Source: Tupaia tana (taxonomy: Eukaryota; Chordata; Mammalia; Scandentia; Tupaiidae). From it: a stretch of 64,000 nt of DNA. The notes under the pieces were generated by a model. It had not been told where the DNA came from. It made no database searches and worked only from the letters and a program-made list of their open reading frames with translations. This document shows positions 54,699 to 64,000 of this stretch, one piece after another. Made by a program: the position numbers and the translations under genes. The stretch is from NCBI GenBank assembly GCA_026018925.1, contig JAKSZU010000016.1, positions 8,388,940 to 8,452,939 on the forward strand, read 5' to 3'. How positions within the stretch are numbered: position 1 is the first letter of the stretch; each line of letters starts with the position of its first letter.

Positions 54699-55955
54699 TC
54701 AATGAATTGTTTTTAACAAAGGAAATGACTTTTTTACATTTTCCTCTCCAACCAAAAGTCAGGAGGTCTTTGACGTGTACCATGGAGACCAACACCTCCG
54801 GTCACCTCACGGCAGCCGGCCTTGCACTTGCAGTGTCACCAGCTGTCATGGGGTCCGAGGAGCCGCCGTCCCCTCACCAGTCTCCTCACCTCGGCGCTCA
54901 GCTTGGAGGTTCGTCTACCAGTCGACCGCATAATTCGCTCCTTCTCTTTCTCCTTTGCTCCTCACGTCCACATTTTATCAACATATTAATACAGCTTCAA
55001 GATGAGCTGAAATCCTGGGATGAACCCAAAGTCCAGCGAAGACGGTGCTCTTTTTTTATGTGATTTGAGCGATGATTACCTAATTCTTTCTCATTAATGC
55101 TGTCGTGTTTTTAGCCCAGTGGAGCCTGGCAGCATGTCCTTTGTATTTAAGAGATGTTACCTTCCATGGTTCCACCCTTAAGGTGACAGCGCTCAGGAGG
55201 AGCTGCAGCACTGCACCTGAGCCAGAAGGAGGCGCCGCCTGCACCTGCGGGGCTGCCAGCGAGGGTTCAGATGGCCTGGGGGCTGCTGCCAGCCTGGGGT
55301 CTGACCAGGCAGAGCTGGAGTGCAGGAACATTCCAGAACGTCCGCGGCCCCAGAAGTGTGGTCTCCTGGTGTCTGACACCTGAATAGAGACTGCCACCAC
55401 AGAAAACCCTGGGGCAGGAAAGGACGGAGGGGTCCTTACCGTTCAGCCAGGAGGGCGCACAGAGGGCACGCTGCCTCCCAGTCTGGGGTGCCTGGGGGGC
55501 CCAGGCTGACTCAAAACCAGGGGCTCTTTTCCAGCCAGTTTCAGTCTGCTCCAAACTTGCACCCGCAGGTGACGTGCCCCAAACAGGAGACCCACAGCAC
55601 GGGCCTTGAGGCCACTTCTGGCGCTGGTGGGAGAGAGGGCACAGAGCGCTGGGGAGAGAGAGTTTGCGGGAGGAGTCAGGGGACGTGAGCGGGAAGATGA
55701 GGGTCTCTGGGGTGGGAAAGAGTCGGGATGGCCCGGAAGGGTGGACCCTGCACGAGCCTGGCTGGCAGCTGGCCCAGGCAGAAGCCCAGTGACAGACACG
55801 CAGGCCTCTCCATGCCTGTCCACCTCCTACCACGCCTCGGCGCAGGGATCCCCAGGCGAGCTCGGCTCCTCTTGGCGCTGTGCTCTGAAATGAGGGATGG
55901 TGGAACTTCACCACTCTCCATCTTGGTGCTGCGGTGAAAATCCCATTATGACTCC
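54699..55955. other. unique intergenic, GC-rich from 55150
   Basis: No repeats. The antisense frame 55267-56016 (249 codons) is the longest outside ZNF438 but has no domain, no splice context and lies in GC-rich DNA where stops are rare. I treat it as non-coding. Confidence 0.4.
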
Positions 55956-55957
55956 CA

Positions 55958-56065
55958 AGTCCCGTCGGATTTACGACCGACCGAGAAGCTGCCCGCGCAT
56001 GACCAGAGCCGTTCATTACGCCCGCCCCGCCTCGCTCGCCGCGCCGTTCGCCTGCAGAGCGGGCT
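55958..56065. other. small CpG-dense cluster
   Basis: About 16 CpG in roughly 105 bp, with a CCCGCCCCGCC GC box, in otherwise CpG-poor unique DNA. Too short for a standard CpG island. Confidence 0.5.
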
Positions 56066-56420
56066 TCCTCCTGAAAACCAGAGCCGGCCTGAAATGCACC
56101 TTGCTGGAGACCCTGGAGATAAAACGGAATCTAAAGGCGATGCATTTTTTTCTAGGCAGCCTTATCGGGATTGACTGCTCTGCGTTTTCAGCTGCGTTGA
56201 ATGTGAAGGATAATTACCGTCCTGTGTTACCTGAGATTACAGGGTAGTGTTCCAACTAATGACACCTGGAGAACCAAGCAGTTGTTAATATTTAATCAGT
56301 CTCTTGGCTTAACAATTGGATAAATGAGGTGTGTAATTACACAATTATAAAAGACATTTCAGATAGGAATGGCACTGTTATTAATACTGAAGGTGAAAGC
56401 TGGTGGAAACGTACCACCGG
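56066..56420. promoter_or_regulatory. candidate conserved non-coding block with a palindromic TAATTA site
   Basis: Repeat-free. AACTAATGAC (56254), a perfect 12-bp palindrome GTGTAATTACAC (56331-56342), CAATTATAAAAG and TTATTAATACTG follow the CpG cluster. Looks like enhancer DNA; inference. Confidence 0.35.
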
Positions 56421-56609
56421 GTCATTTCCGAAATATCCTCAAAGAAGACCTCTGGGAGTCTCCCTGGTGAAACTGTAAGAAGAGCCCAGATGCTTCTCCA
56501 GGGTGGACTTGCCCGGCTCCTTCCGGGGCTCTCAATACACAGCAGATCAGAGGTTTTGTGGACGCCAGACAACTCTCACCGCAGTCTCTAGGGGGGCCAA
56601 GCTCCAGAG

Positions 56610-56800
56610 TTTTCTTTTTTATTTACTATAGGGAGCATGCACTTGCCAGAGAGAGAAAGACGGGGAGCAGATGAGAACTCACCCCTCAGAGGCAGATGGC
56701 TACCGCAATCCCTTCTCTTCTCCTCTCTGGATTTTGCACATCAGGGTCACTCGGTTGGCCGTGTGGGATCCAGCTGCCTTAACCACCACACCACTTGGCT
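56610..56800 (-). mobile_element. SINE-A-like, antisense, head interrupted
   Basis: TTTATTTACTATAGGGAGC, ATGCACTTGCCAGAGAGAG, GTGTGGGATCCAGCTGCCTT. The head runs into the TSD of the next SINE before its usual CTGCTGGCCC end. Confidence 0.75.
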
Positions 56801-56805
56801 TTCTT

Positions 56806-57020
56806 TTCTTCTTTTTTTTTTGGAGAAGTTTTGTTTTTGCTATAGGGTGTGCACTCGCCAGACAGAGACAGAAAGCAAGAAATCACCCCCCAGAGGGGGA
56901 TGGCCATGCTGCGATCTTTTCTCCCGGCATGAGTTTAAGCCACTGGGTTCAGGGACTCGAACCGTGGTCGATAATGTGGGAGTCCAGCGACATAACCATT
57001 ACGCTAACTGCTGGTCCCAG
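56806..57020 (-). mobile_element. SINE-A, internal-deletion subfamily, antisense
   Basis: Perfect TSD CACTTGGCTTTCTT at 56792-56805 and 57021-57034. The middle lacks the GTGTGCGTGCGTGCC to GAATGGAGG segment: GCATGAGTTTAAGCC follows directly on TTTTCTCCCG. The same junction is present at 59274. Confidence 0.92.
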
Positions 57021-57034
57021 CACTTGGCTTTCTT

Positions 57035-59123
57035 AATCCTGTTCTAAAGGCGAGTCCTGTTTAGTAGCTACGTATGCTGGTGCGTTTTTGCTTGTTTGCT
57101 CTGTGACTTTGATTGGCATTTGGGTGAGAGCGAGCTAAAGCCCAGGACAGTGAATGGCAGTGCCACCTTAGAGCCGTTTCTTTGCTTCTTTCTCCCCTCA
57201 GCCACCCCATCTGCACCACTGCTTCCTGCCCTGGGTGGCATTTGTCTACCAGGGCCCGCCCCCATCAGCATCTCTAGAGGATGCTTCTGGCCACCACCGG
57301 GCGGCCTGCTTGCATGTCCCATCTTCCGACAGGTGCTCACAGCCGTAGGAAGATGGTTGTAACCGAGAGGCCCAGGCAACCAGTTGGCCAGGTGCCCCTC
57401 CACGGCCGATGCCTGGAAACCACAGTCAAGAGCCTGTCAAAAGCAGTTGGCACATGTTAGCACTGACGTGGAGATGTCATCGACCAGGACGATGGCAGCT
57501 CTGTGCTGGGGGTGGGAGGGGTGTGTGTGGGATTTATTCTGGTCAGATGCATATCCCTTAAGGGATGTTGTCAAAGCTGCAGGTCCCTTCTCCCCGTGCT
57601 TGTGTTGTTGATCATTTTAAGAATCACCTGAATTGACATGTGCCCGGAGATGCACGATCAGAGGCTGGCAGGGAGGGGAGCAGGGGGACAGGAGGGTGGC
57701 GGGGACAGGTGGAAAAGTACAGGCGGGTTTGAGGACCCAGCTCCAGTGTCCCACCACATAGTAGGGTGACTGATGAACAAGAATATATCATATAGTTCAA
57801 GATAGCTAGAAGAGAAGATGTCGCGTGCTCCCAGACACAATAGTGACAATGTGTGAGAAGACAAAAGTGCTAATGACCCTGAGTCACCATGACGCATCGT
57901 ATTCGTGTACTGAAAAGCCTCACTGCACCACATAAACATATGCATTTATTATGTGTCGATTAAAATAATAATTTAAAGAAATAGATTATAAGCAGCTAGA
58001 GAGAGCGTCCTCATCCCCCGGCCCCAGTCGAGCAGCCCAAGCACCGCTCCCTCCTCCGGGGCTGAGCCTGGGCCGTGGTGGCCTAGCCTTTATTTCTGCG
58101 CAGAAGGGAAGGATTCTTTCAGGGGTCCTCCTTGCACCTCACTGTCTAGCAACTGCCCTCAGTTGGTGAGTGCTCCTCCTCACACCCGCACCTTCCCCGA
58201 GGACAACCTTTAGGACCCCAGGAATGGACGGGGAGGGGGAGGGATGTGGACACAGGGAGTCGTGGTTTGTTTTGCAGTTCAAGTGTCGCCTCTGTGGCGG
58301 TTTCCCCAGCGTCCCTGGACGGAGAGCTCCTCTCCCCTGGCTTGGGACGCTCCTCACTTCAGAAAGGCTGGGCGGGCGGGTGGGCGAGGGGCCCAGGAGG
58401 CAGAGGCAGACCTGAGCTGGAGCGCCACTCCGCCGCTCAGAGCCAGCAGGGCGATGGCCCGCCTGCCCCAGCCGCGCTGTCAGAGGGAGCGACACCGCTC
58501 TGGTCAGAGGGCTGGGGGTTGGGAGAGACGAGAGATGCCGGCCCCCTGGGCAGGCCCACACCCCGACTCTGCCAAGGATTACTCCCGGGTGCCGGAGACC
58601 CCGAGTTCCATGAAGCCCAGGAGTAGGTATTTCGACTTTGGATTTCCGGGCCTGATGCCACCCAAGCCCACAGGAAGTACCCAGTGGGCGCTACGTAGCA
58701 TAATTCTAGACTATAGCACTTTCTATGGCTCCTATTTCGTTCCTAACACCAAAGCTTCATGTTTTATTATCTTTTTTGTAAAAGCCAAGAGGAAGTACCC
58801 AACACGAACCGCTACACTCTATACCTACTGGGCGAATAACAACCAAACTCAAGTCATGAGGGTGCCACGCCCCTCTCTGGCGCCCTCGAGGCCACACTTG
58901 CCAGCTCTCGGCCGCCCACGCCAGCTGTCGGGGTCCTGATAAATCTGCATCGGTGAAGCCAGCCCCGGACAGCCGCCCGCGGGCAGGCCCCAGTAGGCAC
59001 GGTGACAGCTGTCTGTCTGGGCGGGCATGGCACCAACAGCTGCAGTTATTAGTGGAATCATCCAGTCACGCATTCCTGACTCCCCAGATGAAAGAAGCAC
59101 ATGAAGCTTCTTTGGAAACTCAG
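57035..59123. other. 2.1-kb SINE-free intergenic, GC-rich at 58.0-58.6 kb
   Basis: No repeats recognised. Frames 58244-58939 (+, 231 codons) and 58139-58561 (-, 140 codons) overlap on opposite strands and have no domain, so non-coding is more likely. 58670-58860 is an odd AT-richer island that I cannot assign. Confidence 0.35.
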
Positions 59124-59273
59124 GCTGACCATGGTTCGAGTCCCGGACTGGCTTACTTTCTCATTTTCCCTCGCTCTTTCTCTCTGACTCTCTGTGACAA
59201 ACACACGTGCTCTATAGCAATTTTTTAAAAAATGCATAGAATTAAATAATTCTTAAGAAAAAAAGAGAGAGAG
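59124..59273 (+). mobile_element. SINE-B, 5' truncated, sense
   Basis: Starts inside the head at GCTGACCATGGTTCGAGTCC, GACTGGCTTACTTTCTC, GTGCTCTATAGCAATTTTTT, AT-rich tail ending in (GA)n. Confidence 0.8.
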
Positions 59274-59477
59274 AGACCAGCAGATGGTGTCGCTGGTCTC
59301 CCACATTGTCGACCACGGTTCGAGTCCCTGGACCCAGTGGCTTAAACTCATGCTGGGAGAAAGGATTGCAGCATGGCCATCCCCCTCTGGGGGGTGATTT
59401 CTTGCTTTCTGTCTCTCTGTCTCTGTCTGTCTGGCGAGCGCACACCCTATAGCAAAAAAACACTTCTCCAAAAAAAA
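59274..59477 (+). mobile_element. SINE-A, internal-deletion subfamily, sense
   Basis: GACCAGCAGATGGTGTCG head (with a small head deletion), B box GGTTCGAGTCC, then CTCATGCTGGGAGAAAGG, the same deletion junction as at 56806, and GCGCACACCCTATAGCA. Confidence 0.9.
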
Positions 59478-59712
59478 ATGGTTATGTTACTGGACTCCCA
59501 CATAGTTGACTGAGGCTCGAGTCCTGGACCCAGTGGCTTAAACCTCACACTGGACCTGTGTGCATGCCCAAGATCCTGAGAGGAGAATGGAAGAGAAGGA
59601 ATTGCAGCGTGGCCATCCTCCCAGGGGGTGATTTCTCACTTTCTGTTTCTCTGTCTCTTTCTGTCTCTCTAGTGAGCTCACGGATCCTACAGCAAAATTC
59701 TCTCTGAGGAAA
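59478..59712 (+). mobile_element. SINE-A, head-truncated, sense
   Basis: Starts at GGTTATGTTACTGGACTCCC, B box GGCTCGAGTCC, CATGCCCAAGATCCTGAG, GGATCCTACAGCAAAATTC. Its tail passes into the purine tract. Confidence 0.85.
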
Positions 59713-59726
59713 AAGAAAGAAAGAAA

Positions 59727-59771
<45 letters not shown>

Positions 59772-59930
59772 AGGAAGGAAGGAAGGAAGGAAGGAAGGAA
59801 GGAAGGAAGGAAGGAAGGAAGGAAGAAAGAGAGAGAGAGAGAGAGAGAAGGAGGGAGGGAGGGAGGGAGGGAAAAAGGAAGGAAGGAAGGAAGGAAGGAA
59901 AAGAAGGAAAGCAGGAAGAGAGAGGAAGTC
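59713..59930 (+). repeat. (GAAA)n/(GGAA)n/(GA)n/(GGGA)n polypurine tract
   Basis: About 218 bp of almost pure purine. GGAA occurs 13 times in a row at 59773-59824 and six times at 59877-59900, with (GA)n and (GGGA)n between. Seeded at the A-rich tail of a SINE. Confidence 0.95.
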
Positions 59931-60908
59931 GGGTCTGGCACCTCGAAGGGCCTTAGCCGTCTGCGCTCACGTCTGGGGAGGCAGGAGGAGCGTTTCCATC
60001 GTCTCCATCATCGCCGTCTCCATCATCGCCGTCCCCATTAACCATCTGGGGAAGCCCACGCGTGACACGTGCTGCTGCCTAGCAGGGACCTCAGTGCATT
60101 GTGAGCTGACGGTGTTGGCTGTTCTTCAGCTCCGAGAGAACCCCCAGGACGCCTGCCCGGGTTAGAGGGCTGAGGACGTGACCGGCAGCAGAGAACGTGC
60201 CACATCTTCGCGGGCGGCGGCTGTGTCCGTGGGCCCAGGCCTGGATGGAGAGCAGGCGGCCTCGCTTACTGCCTGGGCCAGAGGCTCCGCTGCCCGGGGG
60301 GCTCTGAGGGACAGCTTCCCCCGCAGCCCGAGTGGGCCCTGCACCGACGCCTGGGCCTCCCCCAGACACCCGGTCTCACCGACCTGCGGGGCTGTGACAG
60401 CGTTCCCCGGGTGATTATGGGGTGCAGCCAGCAGTGACAGGCAGGCCCCGAGCAGGGATGACGGACCAAACAAATGAGACCCGGAGTATGAGACCGGCTT
60501 GACATCACCCTCCACCCCATTCCTCCTGTCCCCTGGTCAGCTCCAGCCCTCAGTTCGCAGTTCTCAAACCTTCCGTGCGCCAGGCTAGGAGGGAAGGGAA
60601 GGTCACCGAGCAGGGCTCTCAGGCGGCTCAACAGCGGGCTGTGGAGAACAGAGGAAAGAACACACTCTGGCTGGACTGGGAGGGCTTCCCGGACGAGGTG
60701 ACATCCAATGGGGCCCTGGAGGGAACACACAGATGACGGCATGGAGGTGGCCACTGCTGACAAAGCACACGCCTGCGAGTGTGGGGTCAGAAGGGCTGGG
60801 TCTCCCTTATCCCTGAGGTGACGGGGAGCATGGGAAATTTTTTAATCTGGTAGATTTTTTGGTTTTTTTCTTTTATATCTTTGACTATGTGAGGCTACAC
60901 GGTCAAGG
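59931..60908. other. GC-rich intergenic
   Basis: A short CGTCTCCATCATCGCCGTC repeat lies at about 59999-60035. 60600-60770 weakly resembles the ancient repeat of 20275. Frames on both strands have no domain. Confidence 0.35.
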
Positions 60909-60918
60909 TCAGGGCAAG

Positions 60919-61190
60919 GGACCAGCAGTTAGAGTAATGGCTACGTCACTGGACGCCCATGTAGTTAGTTGACTGCAGTTCGAGTCCTGGACCCGGTGGC
61001 TTAAATTCACTCCAGGCACGTGTGCGTGTGTGCCCAAGATCCCGACTAGAAAATGGAGGAGAAGGGATTGCGGTGTGGCCATCACTCCACGGGGGAAGGC
61101 TGATTTCTCGCTTTCTGTCTCTTTGTCTCTCTCTGTCTTTCCGGCGAGCACACGTGCCCTATAGCAAAAACCTCTCAAAAAAAGAAAATA
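60919..61190 (+). mobile_element. SINE-A, sense
   Basis: TSD TCAGGGCAAG (60909) and TCAGGGCGAG (61191). Head GGACCAGCAGTTAGAGTAA, GTGGCTTAAATTCACTCC, CCCTATAGCAAAAACCTCTC. Confidence 0.92.
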
Positions 61191-61311
61191 TCAGGGCGAG
61201 ATTTTAGGAGGCAGCTACGCTAGCCAGGCCAGAACCGACCTGAAAGAGCAGCTGCCATGACAGTGAGTTAGAGACGTCCGATTTTTCTTTTTTAAAAAAG
61301 AATTATTTATT

Positions 61312-61580
61312 GGGAACCAGCAGTTAGCGTAATGGCTATGTCGCTGGACTCCCACGTAGTCGACCGCGGTTCGCGTCTCGGACCCGGTGGCTTACAACTC
61401 ACACCGGGTGCGTGTGCGTGCGTGCCCAAGATCCCGAGAGGAGAATGGAGGAGAAGGGATTGCGGCGTGACCATCCCCCCTGGGGGGTGATTTCTCGCTT
61501 TCTGTCTCTATGTCTCTCTCTGTCTGTCTGGCGAGCGCACGCGCCCTATAGCAAAAAAAAAAACCTCTCCAAAAAAAAAA
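61312..61580 (+). mobile_element. SINE-A, youngest subfamily, sense
   Basis: TSD AGAATTATTTATT at 61299-61311 and 61586-61598. Same markers as 46001 (TTCGCGTC, TTACAACTCAC, GCGTGACCATCC, CTCTATGTCTC). Confidence 0.94.
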
Positions 61581-61607
61581 AAAAAAGAATTATTTATTTA
61601 ACTTTAT

Positions 61608-61738
61608 TCATTCATTTATTTTTAATTTGACGAGAGAGAGAGAGAGAGAGAGAGAAAGCCACCAGGTCCGGGACTTGAACCATGGTAGGCCATGTGGGAG
61701 TGTCCAGCACCTTAACCACCACACCACCTGCTGGTCCT
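61608..61738 (-). mobile_element. SINE-B, antisense
   Basis: TTTTTAATTTGACGAGAGAG with a (GA)n run at 61631-61656, AAGCCACCAGGTCCGGGAC, head ending CACCACCTGCTGGTCC. The 61312 SINE inserted at its AT-rich tail. Confidence 0.87.
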
Positions 61739-63084
61739 AAAAGACATCCAATTTCTCAACCAGCCACTTCTGCTAGGAGGCCACGCGTGGCTAGTGGCCG
61801 CACTCACATGCTCAATGCTCACAGATGCATACTCACACATACGTGCTTTCAAATGCTCACACGCTTGCATACACGTACACATATGCTCACACACGTGCAC
61901 ATGAATACATGACGTTTCCACCTTACAGATGGAGATGCCGAGGTGACCCCAGAGTGCACAGTTCCACGCGCATCCGACCCCGTCGGCATTCTCCTCACAC
62001 CTCCTGTGATACGTGGAGCTCTGAGTCGTGCAGTGGGCTGTGCAGGTTGGAAGGGCAAGGGTAGGTTTGGCAGGGCTGGGTTTGAGGAAGAAAGAGAGGA
62101 GGCCAGTCTCCTGTCAAGCTGTGTGCGTGGTGACACCAGGACAGCCACAAGCAATCTGAGAGGCGGAGGGCTGGGCAGGGAGGTGACAAGATTGACTGTG
62201 ACATGAAGAGGCTGAGATGCCCGTCACTGCGCAGAGTGACCGCCTTTTTCTTCTGCTTTCTCTTTCCTTCCTGTACTCCTCTTTCACTCCATAGTCAATG
62301 CCACCCTTGGGGGAATTCAGAGAGCATGGGGGTGCTCAGAGTGAGAGAGACTGTTCTCCAGCTCAGTGGGGATGCCAGCTGAGGGCTCGTCCCTGAACCC
62401 TCCCAGTGCCACTGATGCACCTCCCCCTCATCCTCCACCCACCTGCCCGTCCCTGCTCCTGGGAAGCCCTGCTGGGCAGGAATGGGGTCAGCCACTGAGA
62501 GGTGACCAGGGTGACAAGTGGCCTGAAATCCTGCAGAGCGGTGAGCACCCGTCAGTGCCCGCACAGCCTCTGCTCAGCTGGGCCCCTCCTGGGGAGGAGA
62601 CCAGAACACCACAGGGGGCTGCATCAGCTGACCAGGGTGGTGTCAAATCATGTTTGTTTAGAATGTGGATTGTCCTGGAGGATGGAGCTTCGTAAGTTTC
62701 AGCATGTAGGGCCCTGGGGCAGTTTATGGGCTGCTACAGTGCGCGCACACGGCCTCTGTCCACATCGCTGTGTATCCCTGAACACGCCACAGCTGCCTCC
62801 GCATCCTCCCCGCCCCTCCAGAGGAGGAGAAACCCGCACCACCTCAGGGCAGGGACACGGGAAGAGCTGAGTCAGGGACAGAACACTGCCGCTCGCCGCC
62901 TGGAACTCACACTGCCCCTGGACTGAGGAGGCAGGCGTGGCTCTTCCTTCTGAGTTAGGAGGGGTGGATTCCGAGGCCCGCTTATTTTCCTTCCTCTCTT
63001 CCATCTACTCCTCCCTCTCCCCTTACTTCCTGCGTGCATTCTCTTCCTCCTTTCCCATGTTGTTATCTCAGCTCTCTCTCCCTC
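61739..63084. other. unique intergenic
   Basis: CACA-rich stretch with repeated (A)TGCTCACA words at 61800-61910. No gene supported. Confidence 0.4.
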
Positions 63085-63308
63085 CATCTTCTTTAGATGA
63101 TTAAAAAAAATTAAAAGTGTCTTTCTTTTTTTCTTCAGTGAGAGAGACAGAGACAGAGAGACAGATCTTCATGCTGTGATCCATCCCCAGTCCCAGCCAG
63201 CCCAAATGGTGTGCACCTGGTATACTCTGGAAGTCCCAGGATGTGAACTCAGGACCTTCCCCAGGTGGGTCTAGTTACATTCCTGCGGTGTCACTGCCTG
63301 GTCCCTTC
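63085..63308 (-). mobile_element. SINE-D-like, antisense
   Basis: TTTCTTCAGTGAGAGAGACAG, CTTCATGCTGTGATCCATCC, ATGTGAACTCAGGACCTTCC, head ending TCACTGCCTGGTCCC. Confidence 0.55.
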
Positions 63309-63552
63309 TTTAGAACACTCTGGATTTTACACACCAGAAGGTATCTTCAGGGCGGTACCTCTCATGCATGCTCTACTGCAGGCCTCAGTTTCTTCACTCC
63401 AACAGGAAATCGTTTGAGTAGACTTTCTTTAAATCCCTCCCTATTTCTGCCATCCAACCCCACTTCAGGAACCACCAGCCCCTCACTGGCCCCTAGCTCT
63501 GAAAATATGTCTTCTAGGCAAAATTTCCCCAAAGAATCCTAAAGTCCTATCT

Positions 63553-63584
<32 letters not shown>

Positions 63585-63599
63585 AAGAAATCTAGAAAA
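63309..63599. other. unique intergenic ending in a CA microsatellite
   Basis: (CA)n at 63553-63572 with CATATACACACAC extension to 63583. Confidence 0.6.
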
Positions 63600-63775
63600 A
63601 AATTCACTACCAAAGTCACATAGTTGCTTTACTTGCGATTTCTCTCCCCATGTGAGAATATAAGCGCCAAGAAGGCAATACTTTTGTTCTATTCCACTAC
63701 AAAGTCCCTGGCACCTAGAAAGTGCCAGGCGTAAAACAGCACCTAATACATCTCTACTGATGAATGGAGGAACTG
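63600..63775 (+). mobile_element. L2 3' end fragment, sense
   Basis: AATATAAGCGCCAAGAAGGC, TTTTGTTCTATTCCACTAC, AGTCCCTGGCACCTAGAAAG, then a TGATGAATGGAGGAAC tail: the order of an L2 3' terminus. Confidence 0.65.
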
Positions 63776-63941
63776 TACCTTGACTGGGGTCAACTTCATT
63801 AGCTTCACCATCTCTCCGGCTATGCCTTGAGATGTGGCTCTTCACACAAAATGCAGTGTGGCTTATGCATTAGCCTGGACTTGGAGAATCAAAGGGAAGC
63901 TGTCCCCTTAATCTTCAGTCCAAACAAAAGATGTTTGCAAA

Positions 63942-64000
63942 CCAACAGGTAATGTGGCAGTTATGGTAGCTGGATACCACATGGTTGTCTTGCACAGTTT
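63942..64000 (+). mobile_element. SINE head cut by the window end
   Basis: CCAACAGGTAATGTGGCAG, GTAGCTGGATACCACATGG follow the SINE head; the B box lies beyond the window. Confidence 0.6.

Noticed and set aside
55267..56016. 249-codon antisense frame
   Set aside because: GC-rich DNA with few stops, no domain, no splice or promoter context, and another overlapping frame on the opposite strand.
58670..58860. AT-richer island that at first suggested a mitochondrial insertion
   Set aside because: I could not match it to any mitochondrial gene, and no reading frame or tRNA was visible.
58244..58939. 231-codon + strand frame
   Set aside because: No recognised family; composition follows local GC; overlapped by antisense frames.

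Overview
The window is mammalian nuclear DNA and holds one recognisable protein-coding gene, ZNF438 (zinc finger protein 438), on the + strand. All its coding exons are present: a small first coding exon (6067-6103), a large exon (36719-38540) and a terminal exon (40327-40960), with an AATAAA at 41081. Spliced, they give 830 residues (human is about 828) with five C2H2 zinc fingers: three clustered and two separate near the C-terminus. An extra 81-base open segment (23279-23359) with good splice sites keeps frame and phase and would insert 27 residues. Every other long open frame looks like a shadow of ZNF438, of a repeat, or of GC-rich non-coding DNA.

Organism. The DNA has MIR, L2, old L1 and MER44-like repeats (placental mammal) but no Alu, B1/B2, CAN, Ves or rabbit C element. 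Instead it is packed with more than 50 copies of a tRNA-derived SINE. I call the forms SINE-A (about 270 bp: tRNA-like head, GC-rich middle, CT-rich stretch, a CCCTATAGC block, poly-A), SINE-B (about 150-190 bp: same head, CT-rich stretch, then a GGTCAAATTAAAATAAATAA-like tail) and SINE-C/D (older relatives). My best guess from memory is the CYN SINE lineage of colugos (Dermoptera). That is an inference, not a search result.

Layout. 1-6035: flank or 5' UTR intron with SINEs and an old antisense L1. 6104-36718: a 30.6-kb intron with SINEs, MIR and L2 pieces, a 130-bp mariner-like MITE, a MER44-like element, a broken hAT-transposase-like fragment (about 17.78-18.29 kb), possible LTR remnants near 21.8 and 23.7 kb, and a near-complete Hsmar1-type mariner (29.29-30.82 kb) interrupted by a SINE and by an 81-bp MITE. 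36.7-41.1 kb: the 3' half of ZNF438. 41.1-64 kb: intergenic, with repeat-poor AT-rich blocks carrying homeodomain-type TAAT sites (50.0, 52.4-53.3, 56.2-56.4 kb), GC-rich blocks (55-56, 58, 60 kb) and a cluster of SINEs ending in a 220-bp GAAA/GGAA tract. Human ZNF438 lies between ZEB1 and LYZL2 on 10p11 (memory), so the right flank probably faces LYZL2.

I see no new biochemical system. The most unusual points are the candidate cassette exon, an Hsmar1-type mariner in a genome without Alu, a deletion-defined SINE subfamily, a 22-nt templated insertion inside one SINE, and SINE-seeded microsatellites. SINE ends were set from target-site duplications (TSDs) where visible; otherwise they are good to about 10-20 bases.
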